From Pomphorhynchus laevis (Eukaryota; Acanthocephala; Palaeacanthocephala; Echinorhynchida; Pomphorhynchidae): a stretch of 64,000 nt of DNA. The stretch is from assembly GCA_012934845.2 (NCBI GenBank), contig WNNJ02002992.1, forward strand, positions 18,496 to 82,495, given 5' to 3'. Made by a program: the position numbers and the translations under genes. The notes beneath the pieces were generated by a model. That model was not told where the DNA came from and made no database searches. It worked only from the letters and a program-made list of their open reading frames with translations. Each line of letters starts with the position of its first letter. Position 1 is the stretch's first letter. Below, piece by piece: positions 44,279 through 56,514 of this stretch.

Positions 44279-46690
44279 GTTTTAGTTAATGTTAATTTAA
44301 TGTTCATATCTAGATATACACCTTCTTTATCATTAATATTGGTTTTGTTAAGAATAAGGCTTTCTGGATAAATGTGCTCACTAATTGAATAAAAATTATT
44401 AGAATTAAATACACATATATCATCAATGTATCGAAACATATATTTCATGTATTTATATTGTTTAGATTTAGTTTTTACACAGTTATGAACAAATTCATAT
44501 TCTATAAAGCTTAAAAACAAGTCAGCAATAATTGGGCTACTATTACCACCCATTGGAACACCTTTTACTTGTCTAAATATAGATGTCCCTACTTTTAAAT
44601 AATTTTGATTTATCAAAATATTTAAGGATTCTATTAATTCAATTTTATCCATATATTTATATTTATTTGATGGTTTAATTTTTGTTAGATAGGCGTTATA
44701 ATTATTATAACATATATATGTATATCTTTTTCCGAATATAAGGTTAATTAATTTTACTAACGCTTCTTTAATATCTACTAAATCTAGATTTGTATAAAGC
44801 GTACTAAAATGGTATGTATTTATATTTTGAAAATTTATTCCTTTTGTCTGTTCTAAAAATTCTTTTGTAGAATTAATACTGAAATAGTGTTTTATACCAG
44901 TATTAATTTCGATTACCTTGCAATATTTTTTAAAATGTGCTTTAATTACTCTATTTTAAGTATTTTATTCATATAAACAGAAAGTGGTTTTAATGTACAT
45001 TTAAACGCACTACATATGAACCTAGGTTTTATTGGATTTTTATGTAATTTTGGATTCCAATATAATATAGGTATAGTTTTATTATCTAATTCAACCTTTA
45101 TACCCTTTTTATCCATTATAGAACAGTGACTTGTAATAATTGTTTCTAAACTCAACTCACTACGTTCATATGTTGGATTTACATTTAAATCATTAGAATT
45201 AACCTCTTTCATTAGTATATCATAATAAAGCTTTTTGCATATGAAGACAAAGTTATTACTAGCTTTATCAATAGTTGTTATTATATAGTTATCCTTTAAT
45301 TTAGTAAGTTCTTTTTACAAATCTTTATTAATTTTATCTTTCCTTTTATAATTGTTTGTTATTTTCATTTTATTTTTAATTTTATCAAATATATAATCTT
45401 TCCAAATTTTTATCTTAGATATATTCGAGCTTTCACTATTAATCAGCTTACTAAAGTAATCATTTAAGTTATTATATAACGAACTGTAAATTTTATTTTT
45501 GTCCTTGTTGTTATTTAATCTATATTTATACCCTTTTGATAGCAGCTTTCTTAATTCACAATTTTCAATTAATTCTAGATTATGGGTACATATATGTTCA
45601 TTTATTTTATCAAAACTAAGACTTTTACAATTGCATTCTGTTTCCATTATGTTTCTAATATTATCGTTACATATTGATTTTAATTCTTTATTATAATTAC
45701 AAATTTTTCGTCCTAATGGTGGTAGGAGTTTATACCTTATTTTAGGAATATATTTACTTAAATCTGACCCTATTATTTCTTTACTTTTAGAATTATTTAA
45801 AAGTCCGGCTATATTTATGTTATCTATACATTTATTAATGAAGTTTATGGTTAATGTATATTTTCTATTGTTATTATTTACATTTATTGTACGATTATAG
45901 TATTTTGTATTACAATAACTGTCTATTATACAACTTAGCCTATCATAGTCGTTAATTAATTTTTGATTTATTCAACATATGATATCTTTAGAATTAGAAC
46001 TTCTTATATTTACCTAAAGATCTTTTAACTTATTATCACTCAAAAGTTTTTTTAATATTTCTAATTGTTCATTTATATACATAACTTTTTTAATATTTTT
46101 AACTCTATTTTTCCTATTCCTTTTATCACCATGACTTCTTGGTTTGCGTTTAACCGGATTATTATAATATAGTTGTTTATTATGTATTATACTACTTCTG
46201 CCAATTCCTTGTACCACGTCATTCAATCCTAATGGGTACATGGAATTAAGCGTTTTAATCCAAAAATCTTCTTTTTCTAATAGTTTTTGATTTAATATTG
46301 AAATGTTTTCTTCGATAATATGTTCTAAAATAAATAATTTACAGTTTTTAATATCATGTCCTATTAATCTCATATGTTTATGAAATATAGTTTGACTATT
46401 ATGCTGTATATTATATATGTGTTGCCTAAACCTAGTTTTTAACATTTGATATGTTTTTCCTATATATTTCCACATGTGCGTTGTATTAGATACACTACAC
46501 CTGCGGTATTGCAGTTACAATTATTATTAATATTTAATGAATAACATTTGTTTGTCGTATTACTTACGATACAATTATTATTATTTATAACATCACAAAC
46601 TATACAATGTTTTCTGTTACATTTAAAAGATCTAAAATTGAAATCATTAGTACTTAAGTATTTTTCCAATATTGTTGAGTACATGTAACT
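44279..46690 (-). mobile_element. Penelope-like element copy B (N-terminal GIY-YIG, 3'-truncated)
   Basis: Minus strand, from the start at 46684 (MYSTILEKYLSTNDFNF): a Cys-rich motif CNRKHCIVC, then GVVYLIQ and, after one frame change, YIGKTYQMLKTRFRQHIY, which together form the GIY-YIG endonuclease; then LLEKEDFWIKTL. The linker and reverse transcriptase follow (IPILYWNPKLHKNPIKPRFI near 45080, GVPMGGNSSP near 44560, YIDDICVF near 44430). It is cut at TLTKT by LINE C at 44278. PLEs with GIY-YIG ahead of the RT form the Naiad/Chlamys group. Near-identical to copy A, so both are young. Confidence 0.92.
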
Positions 46691-47110
46691 TTTAAGTCAT
46701 GATTTTTAACGTTGCTTTTTCGGTGTCGCCACCTAGTTTAGTTGACTCAGACTAAACTTACAACGGGCCATCCAGCAGCATCTGACAGGGGGCTGCCCTG
46801 CTTAAGGCGGTTGCAGGCTGGAACAAGATCTATAAAGATCTACCACCTTCACTCCACCCGCTGGCGACCTAGCTATTGGCCATTACCTGGTCTCTTAAAC
46901 GTGATCACGTTAAGCAGTTTACATTTTAATGTGTAAACACCTTGGGATGCAAACTTCTCCCTTTTTTAAGAATTAATAATTCATGCTTGTTTGAAAATAA
47001 GAAAAAATAATAGTAAAGTCGTAACCAATAATACATAGTTTCAGTATTTCTGACAGAGGTCATATTACCGGGAAAACAAAGTCCACAGGTCAATAATAAC
47101 ATGTCAGTAG
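46691..47110 (-). mobile_element. 5' untranslated region of PLE copy B
   Basis: Between the start codon and the upstream tail copy. It includes a more GC-rich stretch at 46740-46930 with self-complementary pieces (TTTAGTTGACTCAGACTAAA, GATCTATAAAGATC, AACGTGATCACGTT, TTTACATTTTAATGTGTAAA) and the segment TCATATTACCGGGAAAACAA at 47060-47079. That last segment recurs after a tail copy at 62936-62998, which suggests it is the real start of the element in a head-to-tail array. Confidence 0.75.
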
Positions 47111-47601
47111 AACAAATTAAATCAGCTAACTGAGTCTACGTATTGTTATATAATTATAAAATAAACAAAACATAATAATGCTAAATCAAAATTTAATAAT
47201 TAAATAATAAAATTAATAATTGTTTTTAGATTTTCTATAATTTAAATCAAGTTAAAAAATAAAAATAAAAATAAAAATAAAAAATAAAAAATAAAATTTA
47301 AAATAAACGTCATTTTTATGAATTGACTAATAAATAACAGACGTTGTATCAGAATAAGAATTAGAGGTCATCAGGAGGAACTGCTATGCTATCAGGTTTC
47401 GGCCCCTAACTCCTCTACCCAACATAGCAGCGGGGCCAAATACATGCTAATGATGTATTTCCTCTGAAATAACTATCTAGTATCTTATTCTAATGCAAAG
47501 TATATTATTTATTATCCATCCATAAAAATTTGCCACTTAAGAGTTTAAATTTATTCTTTATATTATTGTGTTGATTTATATATTTTACTATTTTCTGCTT
47601 G
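47111..47601 (-). mobile_element. Upstream PLE tail (pLTR-like) with RT C-terminal scrap
   Basis: Holds the last codons of the RT (ending KLLSGKFLWMDNK at 47505) and the complete 3' tail with pseudoknot arms (47381-47388, 47401-47406, 47423-47430, 47432-47437), and abuts gypsy at 47601/47602. Position and content match the partial tandem copy (pLTR) that Penelope-like elements carry upstream of the full unit. Confidence 0.85.
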
Positions 47602-49425
47602 AGGTTGATTTCTTCTCTACAGAATTTGCATTTTCCATTGTTGAACTTTAAGTTTAATGTTGTACAGACTGAAAGAAATCGATCTACATTTCGGTCATGC
47701 TTCTCTTCTGTGCGTCCACACATAGTGATGTCGTCTAGGTAGACGTATGTGTCGGTCAAATCATTGTCCGCGATTATTTTATCCATGATTCTTTGAAACA
47801 TGCTACCGCGTTCGTTAAACCAAAATGAATCCTTGTAAATTGATAAAGTTTGCTGCATGCTTCGAATGCCGTATATTGACTATCGGATAGGTGGATTTCG
47901 ACTTGGTGATACGCGGATTCAAGATCAATAGTTGAGAAGAATTTGTATTGAGATATTTCCGTGATCAGGTTTTCTATATTTGGAAGTGGATATCCGTCGA
48001 GATGTGTATATTGGTTTATTGTCTTGGAATAGTCCACAACCATTCGTTTCTTTCTTCGCTGTTAGTGGTCACGAATGCTTGGGCTCGTCAAGGCGATGTG
48101 CTCGGCTCAATTATGTGTTCGCGCAGAAGTTTGTCTATCTCATTACGTATGAACGCATAGTTCTCGCATGTGAGTTTTCGAGATTTTGTAATAATAGGTG
48201 TACAGTTCTCTTTTAGGTGCCCAAATAGCTTTGGAGGTTCGGCAATGTTCATTACTCTTAATGAAATTGGTTCTTCTTGACCGTGAAATCGAAATTGTAT
48301 GTTGGACTGTCTCTTCATAAAGTCGATACCAAGGATGATGTCTGAACAAAGATCGTCTAGAATCAGTAGTTTTACGTTACGAAATAGCTTTCCTTGCATA
48401 CGAATGTCGATTGTTATCGAACCTTTTGAAGTTACCTGAATTCCAGAGGATGCCATTGATATTTTGGATTGCAGACACCACACTTTCACATTTTATCGTG
48501 TGATGTGATTCGAGCTTACGAAGTTCAATGTGCTCCCGCTGTCAAATAAAGCGTTTAGTCAAATGCCGTTAACAAATACCTTTTGTGTAGCAATGCTGCC
48601 GCTTGATCCGCAAAGCCCGCCGTTACTTTGGAATGCAGCGTTACAGTGCCCCGACCGGCAAACCTTGGCGAAGTGTCCTGTTTTCTGACACTTATTGCAT
48701 ACCGAATTTCGTGCGAGACAATGTTTCATTGCATGCTTGAATTTTCTACCGCAGAAGTAGCATTTCCACGTACTTGATTTATCAGCTACTGCGACTTGCT
48801 CGGCATTTATGGCTGTCGAGTACTGGTTGGAATGTACCGTTTCCTCAACGGATTCACTATGTACTGCAGATGCAAGCCGGTGACCCTCGACTCGGCTAAT
48901 TCGAGAGACCGAATTTGAGTAATGCTGTTTGTAAATGCAATTCGGAGTTTTTCAGCAATCGTTGGCGAATATGATCAGAATAGATTCCGGTGATTCTTGC
49001 GTCAAGAAGCGTCTCATCGTGATAGCTCTCGGCGGTCATGGCTTCGAAGTTGCATTCCGCTGCCAGCAGACGTAGTTCGGATGAGTATTGGTCGAACGTT
49101 TCATTCGGACTTTGCTTCCGACACCGCAGCATGTGTCGGGCGTATACTTGGTTAACTGGCCGCTCATATCGCTCACTGAGCAACTTTATGGCATCAGTGT
49201 AGTTCGCACACGTTCTGATGAGCTTAAACTTTGCTGGCGATACGAAATTGAATAGCGTGTATAGTTGCGAGTCTTCATCCTCTATTGCCAGCTTTCGAAT
49301 GTAATTTTTGAACGTTACGGACCAATGACGGAAGTGATCCTGCGCTTTAGGATCGTCGGGTAATATCGTCAGACGCTCTGGTCGTAGATGAGATTCCGCC
49401 ATAGAGATAATATTACTCAATAAAT
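47602..49425 (-). mobile_element. Gypsy-type retrotransposon, gag to reverse transcriptase part (fossil)
   Basis: Minus-strand part of the same Ty3/gypsy insertion as 35836-37672. Gag opens at about 49400 just inside the LTR (MAESHLRPERLTILPDD), followed by a zinc-knuckle region (about 48780-48680), the protease region (about 48560) and reverse transcriptase (about 48200-47650, with YLDD). The 9.9-kb nest of PLE and LINE copies interrupts the element at 47601. Moderately broken, young by LTR comparison. Confidence 0.9.
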
Positions 49426-49563
49426 TGTAGTGTAAACAGATACGCTTGTAAAAAAAGCTTTATTGAGTAATATCTGCAAAACAAAGTAGTATTTCAGTAA
49501 GTGTAAATAGTTAACATTAAGGGTTAAGATTTACAATATAAATGGTAAGGTAATTTCATCACA
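49426..49563 (-). repeat. LTR (5' side) of minus-strand gypsy
   Basis: 138 bp, partner of 35698-35835 and flanked by AAGAC at 49564-49568. The LTRs are unusually short for gypsy elements, and gag starts within about 25 bases of the LTR. Confidence 0.93.
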
Positions 49564-49568
49564 AAGAC

Positions 49569-50640
49569 CAATGCACTTCGAACAGAGAGGCGGAGAGTTT
49601 CGCCAACGGCTATTGATATTATACCCCGTCCTCTTTTGGCATTGTGATCAAGTTCGCACCGGCGATGTAAGGCGCCACTTTATAGGGTACTCGTCCTGCA
49701 AATAGATGGTTGCCAAGGTGTGCCAAATTATCCGCTAGCAATCCGCCGCTATTGCCTCTTAACATATTCTAGAGATGATCTGGTATTAGCCCCATACAAC
49801 CTGATCCTCAAGCTGAAAGGAAGGAAATGACCGATGCGAAGACTATTTAATGACTAGCAATTAATGACGAAAACGAATTGTTCGAGCGCCGGTATGTAAG
49901 ACTAGGGGATTATATTGGTTGATTATGACAGCTGATGTACTTGGGAGGATGTAGTCTTTGAAAAAATGCCCGTGCTTGTGCAGATGGGGTGGACTGGCGT
50001 TGGACTCATCAAATCAAGCGTTGGACTGCTTTTCCGTAATTTCCGTGCTTGGCCAGGCTGACATAAGTGAGTTATGACTTGCCGTTCGGTTGGTGATTAG
50101 CCTTTTTTGCTTAGCATTACTCTCACTGATGGCAAATTCGATTAGGCGTTGTCGTCTAGGCTTTTATCGACTCGCAAATGTGCTTATCGATCTTAATTGA
50201 CCTTTGCATGTTGTGGGTATTAAGCAACTTAAGCCCGATTTTGCTAAGAACGGTAACTTTGCTCATGAACCGACATCTCTAATTCGAAAGAGCGTTTGAT
50301 GTTGTCAAATAAATGGGTGGCTTATAGAACCCTGCTTAAAACGGGATGTGTATGACCATTAGCGATTCTTTGCGCCAGCTTGATTGAAGGCACTTTAGAC
50401 GGTTTAAATCATCGATTCGAACGGGCCCTATTGCTAATGGTAATTTGATGACCTCTGTGGTGACTTCTCTGGATTGAGCCTCTGACACATGGTCGAAACA
50501 CTTATGAAAGAATCCTTAGCCCGAACTTAATCATCTTAAACCTCCGAACTTGTAGAATTGGAACCGTTCACAAGAGGATAAGTCAATGTCTCACTGGCAG
50601 AGGTGACAAGGACGCTTACCTCTTTCCATTTGTGTATTTA
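49569..50640. other. Unrecognised, GC-balanced region
   Basis: Base composition differs from the AT-rich surroundings, which suggests a former gene or element. On the minus strand short frames such as SNASPPHLHKHGHFFKDYIL can be read, but I do not recognise a family. The same sequence appears to continue at 35571-35697 across the gypsy insertion. Confidence 0.4.
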
Positions 50641-50864
50641 ATTATACTGTATAGTATAATATATTGTATGTTTATATTTGTAAACCAAGGATTGTCAGTC
50701 TTAAAGTTTTTGAGGGAGATGACGATATCGCACTGTTTGTGGTCTTCGACGTTTTCTACCTTTAGCGTTTGTATAATTTATCTTTTTAAGTTTTTAAATC
50801 CGAAAATATTGTATGTATTTATTCATAATCTAAGAATATTCAGTGAATTTTTTTTCACTTATTA
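50641..50864. other. AT-rich spacer
   Basis: No supported feature; open frames here are low-complexity and not credible. Confidence 0.4.
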
Positions 50865-51180
50865 TACTTACAATTCAGAATTTATTAGACTTTCAATCCA
50901 GAATTTATTAATCTTACAATCCAAAATTTATTAAACGTACAATCCAGAATTTATTAAACTTTCAATCCAGAATTTATTAAACTTACAATCCAGAATTTAT
51001 TAAAACTTACAATCCTGAATTTATTAAACTTACAATCCAGAATTTATTAAACTTACAATTCAAAATTTATTAAACTTTCAATCCAGAATTTATTAAACTT
51101 ACAATCCAGAATTTATTAAACTTACAATCCAGAATTTATTAAACTTACAATCCAGAATTTATTAAACTTACAATTATATC
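50865..51180 (+). repeat. 23-bp minisatellite
   Basis: The unit AATCCAGAATTTATTAAAC with CTTAC or CTTTC spacers repeats about 13 times with few differences (for example AATTCAAAATTTATTAAAC). No function is evident. Confidence 0.93.
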
Positions 51181-51425
51181 TAAACTTACAATCTCGAAAT
51201 CTGTTTTGAAGGCATTAACGCTCCCGCGAAGTGATTTTGAAATCATCGGCTTTTGGCTCATTTTAAACCCGTTTGTACAAAATATGCAATTTTAGTTATG
51301 CGTATTATTTTAAGTTGCTATCAAACCTTTATTTAAAATCATTTTTTAATAATACAAAACATTATTTTTTTAATTATTAATAAAATAATTTTAATCATAG
51401 TACAATCTTTTGACATTGAAGATTA
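51181..51425. other. AT-rich spacer
   Basis: No supported feature. Confidence 0.4.
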
Positions 51426-51581
51426 GAGCTCTTCGTTTGTATGCACACTTGAGGATCCCGTATGCTCGTCGTGGTTTGACGCCTTTCCAAAACCGCCGTG
51501 TCCGGAATCAACGACATCCATGGTGTCCACATCACTCATATCCTCAAAGTCTTTGTCATCGCCGTCATCCGAAATAAAACA
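51426..51581 (-). CDS. Possible acidic C-terminal exon of an unknown gene
   Basis: Minus-strand frame of about 50 codons ending in TAA at 51426-51428. It reads SDDGDDKDFEDMSDVDTMDV, then VDSGHGGFGKASNHDEHTG and SSSVHTNEEL. Codon use and composition (GC-balanced, rich in Asp/Ser/Gly) contrast with the AT-rich flanks, as a coding exon would. I do not recognise the family, see no start codon and no clean AG acceptor just upstream, so it may be a terminal exon or a pseudogene remnant. No neighbouring exon was found. Confidence 0.35.
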
Positions 51582-52440
51582 TTATCTTTATAATGTTTTA
51601 AATTTAAAACATTATAAAACATTATAAAACATCATCTTTAAATATTATTAATTATTAATATTATTTATTAATATTAATTATTAATATATATTAATTAATA
51701 TTTATTAATTAATATTTATTAATTATTAATTATTTATTAATTAATTATTAATACTATTAATATTATTAATTATTAATATTTATTATCTTTTATATTTAAA
51801 ACATTATAATGTTTTAAATTATCCTGATAATGTTTTGCATTATATAAAACATTATCTTTTAATCGGTTCATATGAATGCTGTGTTATAGAAACATCTTAA
51901 TTACAAATCTTAATTATCTGAACTTAATTATCTAAACTTACAATTAACTTATTGCAATTCATCAATGCAATAATATTATTATGAGTTGACTAATCCAGGA
52001 TTGTTCTTTCAATTTTCTTGATTTCGCATCAGAAAAATTATTGTCTATAATAAATCGTAAAAAATAATTTTTAAAAAATCTCGCAAATTTGCAAATCTTG
52101 CATAAATAAGACTGATATCGCATTAAATGCGCAGACGTATCGACTTATTGAATCTTTTTGAATCTTATCTTTTTGAATTAAACTTTCTATACTTGCAAAT
52201 TTTTATTTGAAATTTTAAATTTAAATCAGTGTTACTGATTCAAGTAGTAGTGTTTATTGTTTAGCAAGAATTCCATCTGTTTATGGTTTTTAACGTACCC
52301 TTAAATACATGAAAGATTACATGTTAAATAAATATAAGTTAAATGCAGTAGGAAATCAAGGCCATCACGAAAATCCAGTTTTTTTACAAAATTTCATCTA
52401 ACTACTACAATAACTAAGTACTTCCATTAATTACAATTGA
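51582..52440. other. Low-complexity AT DNA
   Basis: Repeats of AAACATTAT and ATTAATATTTATTAATT dominate. No gene is supported. Confidence 0.5.
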
Positions 52441-52484
52441 AACTTTGACAACCTCTGTAAGAATTGCGTCACTTTTACATACAA

Positions 52485-52580
52485 ACAACGAACCGACGTA
52501 CCGAACCGACGTACCGAACCGACGAACCGAACCGACGAATCGATCCGACGAATCGATCCGACGAATCGACGTACCAAAAA
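52485..52580 (+). repeat. Short tandem repeat (ACCGACGTACCGA type)
   Basis: GAACCGACGTACC, GAACCGACGAACC and GATCCGACGAATC units repeat in tandem for about 95 bp, GC-richer than the surroundings. Confidence 0.9.
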
Positions 52581-52699
52581 TATCAAAGATGAATAGCATA
52601 CAAATTCTCAAAACGATCAAGCGAGCGAACAAACAACACTGTATCCTGACACTACACGACTAATTGAGTTTATCAAGCGTAGTGCCCTAATAATTAACG

Positions 52700-55600
52700 T
52701 AATTTCGAACATGACAACAACTTACACACAATGCGGTGTGGGCTTTCGGCAGTTCCAAATTACTTCGACCGGTTTGTTGAGGAAGCACGGAGAAAGGGTT
52801 TGTTGTCCTGGTTTGAGAATGCACCCAAAAACATTTAACGCAAGCCAATTCACTAATGTCCCGAATCAGAAGGAGCCAATCGTGACCGACCGTGTGTCGC
52901 TCCTAGACTTGGCGCTTGACCTCTTTAACAGCAACGTCCGATTGCTTAGAAGAATTCCTCGCTCAGATCGTTCAGTTGTCGCCAGCAAACTTTTGGAACT
53001 TATCGCAGCAGTCGCGTCCAATCGTTCAAACTCAGACGACTGGTCCATGCTTCTAGCCTTTCAGAAAACGGTACTTCGCGTTCCAAAATGTTTCTTAATG
53101 AGCACGAGGCTTCGAGTAGTATTTCTTCACAAGTTAAACAATACTGTGTGGCATATCAGATCGATGACATCCGTCGTTCAACTTCGTTCAGCGTTACGAG
53201 GAATATCAGCGGGAGTTCAAGTGACGTCTTTCAGCAGGACGCGTCTGATGACTTATTGAGAAGGCGGGTCTCAGAAAAGATAGAAGACGGCGATATTATC
53301 GGAGAAATTCGTCTGGCAAGTAGTGCGGAGCCGTTTATGCCCGAAAGTTGCGAAACGCTTGAGAAACTCCGACAGTTACATCCGAGACAAGCTACAATTG
53401 TCCGAAACAAAGAAGTAATGCTATATTGTAAAACGTCACGACAAACCAGTCGGTAGTCTAAAACGGTTTTGTCGTCCATTCGTTCTTTTTCGAGAGTTTC
53501 CGCCGGTGTTGTCGACGGGCTCTGCCCTCTGCACTTGTTGGAGCTTATTGGACCCTCGAGCGACGCAGCTGGCGGTCGCCTGGTAGCGTCTTTGGTGTAT
53601 TTATCAAACACTATTCTATCCGGAACCGTTCACCCCGCAATTCGTTCCATTTTTTTTCGGTGATCAACTGTTAGCCTTCCGAAATAAGTGTGGGGGTATT
53701 AGACCAATCGCCATCGGTTGTACGCTGAGCCACCTGATCGCTAAACTAGCTAATCAGTACGCTCGTGACATGCTCCGGAATGTTTTCCTTCCTCATCGGC
53801 TAGGAGTTGGCGTCACAAGGGGAGCCGAAGCTGCAGTTCACGCTGGGAGGTCCTTCTTGAAATCTTGTTTACACAAGGATTCGGCAATTTTAAAGCTGGA
53901 TTTTCATAATGCTTTTAATAGTGTCGATCGCGGCTTCATGTTGAGATGTGTCAATCAGAGTCTACTACGTTTATCGTCTTTCGTCAACGAATGCTACCTG
54001 AAACCAAGCAACATGTATTTTGGCAAACAAAGTGGTCGACTCATCAGTCGGCATCCAGCAGGGCGATCCCATTAGACCAGCGTTATTCGCTTGGGCAGTG
54101 GACGACATGGCGAAGTTCACAAAAACCCTTTGTTTATATGGTACCTCGACGACTGCACTCTCGGTGGCAACGTTGATCTTCTTGTTGCAGACATCGCTTT
54201 TATCAATCACTCCGCGGCGTTGGATGGTCTCCGCCTGAATCCGGCAAAATCAGAAATGAAATCTACAGATCCTAACGTGATTTAGAGGCTTTCCGGTCTG
54301 TTACCGGACGCCAGGGTAGTCGCTCCAATCAGTGTTACTCTCTTAGGCGCCCCGATTAGATATGTAACTTCTGTTGATTCTGCTTTTGAAGTATCCATCA
54401 TAAGCTCCAACAGCTCTGATCTCGCCTGCTGAAATTGTTCAGGCACGATGCTATTTTCCTTCTACGAAATGCATTCTACATCTCACGATTAAATCATCTA
54501 CCCCGGTGCGCACCATGCTTCCGAAGCAATGTATGTGGGCAGTACAACGTGGTGCTTCGCGAGACTTTGCAGGACATCCTCAACTTGCCTATCGACGATT
54601 ATGCATGACTCCAGTCTTCTCTACCGGTTAAGATTGGCGGATTGGGCATCTCAACATGCACGGACATCTTCATTCCGACTTTCAGTTCCTCTGTTTCGGG
54701 ATCCCAACAACTAGTATCTCAAATCCTGTACGATGCCAGATTATCAGACTGTGATTTCGGGGTAAGTGAAGACTTCGCTGATGCAGCTCGTGAGTGATCC
54801 GCGTTTACCGGGCTGAGTGACCATTGGTTAAGGAACTCCAGAAACATTGGACATATCCAATTTATTCGGTCAAACAAGCTGATCTTATGATTCAGCGACC
54901 ACTGCAGAGGCCCGCGCCAGGCTGCTAGCAGTGAGTAGCGCTCACGCCGGTGATTTCCTAAAGGCCACTCCCGTTAGCTTGATAGGCACTCGCCTGGAGG
55001 ACGAGCATCACAGTAGCCGTCGCAATCCGATTGGAAATCCGGTTTTGTGCTCTGTATATGTGCATCTGCAGAAAAGAAGTTGATAACGTGTGGACTCACG
55101 GGCTGGACTGTTGCCGATTAAAGTCTCACCATTCCCCTCATGCCGACGCTAACAATTTACTTTAGAAGGCATTGACGTCCGCTGGCTTCCTTTGGCGTTT
55201 AGAGCCTACAGGAGTCTGCAGGGTTGACGGCCGACGATCTGACGATGGAACTCTGATTCTCTGGTCGTCAGGTAGAATGCTACTGTGGGACTTCACTTGT
55301 GTAGATACCATAACACACAGCAACCTTAGCAGTTCGGTATATAGCGCGGCTGTTGTGGCAAAGAACGCCCAAACTAGGAACGTCCACAAATATGCTAACA
55401 TTGACACTCACCAAAATATTTTCATACCAGTGGCGGTTGAAAGCAGTGGGGCCATTGAGCCAGTGTCTCTCACGTTTCTTCATGAACTCGGCACACTATT
55501 AATCCCTGCAACTTTCGAACCCCGAGCCGTGCTTTCCTGTTCCAACGGATCAGGGTAGCCGTTCAGCGAGGAAATGCAGCATGCATAATGGAGAGCATAA
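52700..55600 (+). mobile_element. LINE with restriction-like endonuclease, decayed
   Basis: Plus strand. N-terminal Cys/His region (TQCGVGFRQFQITSTGLLRK), DDWSMLLAFQKTVLRVPK, VSEKIEDGDIIGEIRLASS, then GGIRPIAIGCTLSHLIAKLA, LGVGVTRGAEAAVHAGRSFL, LDFHNAFNSVDRGFML (RT motif A), GIQQGDPIRPALFAWAVDDM (motif B), WYLDDCTLGGNVDLL (motif C) and LRLNPAKSEM. The C-terminus has GVCRVDGRRSDDGTL, WDFTCVDT, YANIDTHQNIFIPVAVESSG and LHELGTLLIPATFEPRAVL. The nuclease PD motif is changed to SD. Several frame changes lie between blocks. I know this as a common invertebrate non-LTR family but cannot give its formal name. Confidence 0.85.
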
Positions 55601-56104
55601 GCGAAGGAGGGTCGTCAATGCGGCTTCCATGAAGGCTAGTAGCGTGATATTTCTGTATCTACGTCGGCCCGGCGTGAAGTTTAAATTAAATTATCCTTTG
55701 AATACAATTTTTTTAATCAGTAAAAATATATTTTCCAAAATAAAATTGGTGAAATTCTATGAATGGGCATCTAAGATACCGATAAAATTTTGTAAATTTA
55801 AAATCCTGCCTCATAAAATTATTATACATTTTTTTAGAAATAGATTTTTAATATAAAATTAAAAATTAATTAATTTGAAATTAATCAATTTAATTAATTA
55901 ATTAATTAAACCACGGAGGAGTTTAGAATAGAATAAGTTCCAAATGTGTATTAGCAGTTACGGTGTGAATCAAATATGCTATATTTTTGTGCAATGTTAG
56001 TATCTGAAATATATGATCGAGTGCTGGAAAGTTGATTATTACTCGAGCTAATTTTCTGTAAATATTTCACATTAACGAGTGATGATAAAAACAATTAAGA
56101 GCTC
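55601..56104. other. AT-rich spacer
   Basis: No supported gene. Contains an (ATTA)-rich stretch near 55858-55905. Confidence 0.5.
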
Positions 56105-56400
56105 AGCATCTATCATTGAAAGGGAAAACCCAGGTGCGCCTTTGGGGCACTTGGGCTATCTCGGGATTAATCTTCTTTTCGAGAGGACTTCCCCCAGAGC
56201 AAAGGCTAAGGTTTCTTAAGCTCCTCATATCTCGTTTACCCAGCATAATTCGCGCCGTATGGATTCTTCGGAGTTTAAAGACCCCGGGTGGTTCAGTCGG
56301 AAGGCGGCGTGTTGGATTGGCTGTGGGGCTCAGATCTACCTGGAGCTGAGGTCAAATGAGGAAGACTGTTGAATGAAGTGATTTGGTGATTTACTGAAGA
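56105..56400 (+). mobile_element. LINE C 3' fragment
   Basis: Plus-strand GKTQVRLWGTWAISGLIFFS, RGLPPEQRLRFLKLLISRLP and the end of the thumb domain match LINE C ORF2 near 40800-40530. Only the last part of ORF2 and some 3' UTR are present, as in a 5'-truncated insertion. Confidence 0.88.
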
Positions 56401-56514
56401 CCGAAGATTATTTGTTGGTTGCCTGTTATCTGACTCTTTGTAACAGTTTTTTGTTGTCTCTTTTTAGTGTATTTATGAAATTCTTATAATTATTTAAAAA
56501 TTCTAAATTTTCAT
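56401..56514. other. Spacer between LINE C pieces
   Basis: Probably 3' UTR of the upstream LINE C fragment; nothing else is seen. Confidence 0.4.

Noticed and set aside
50410-50430. Possible tRNA B box (GATTCGAAC)
   Set aside because: No A box at a suitable distance and no cloverleaf arms.
50632-50934. Plus-strand open frame of 100 codons
   Set aside because: AT-rich chance frame that runs into the minisatellite; no domain.
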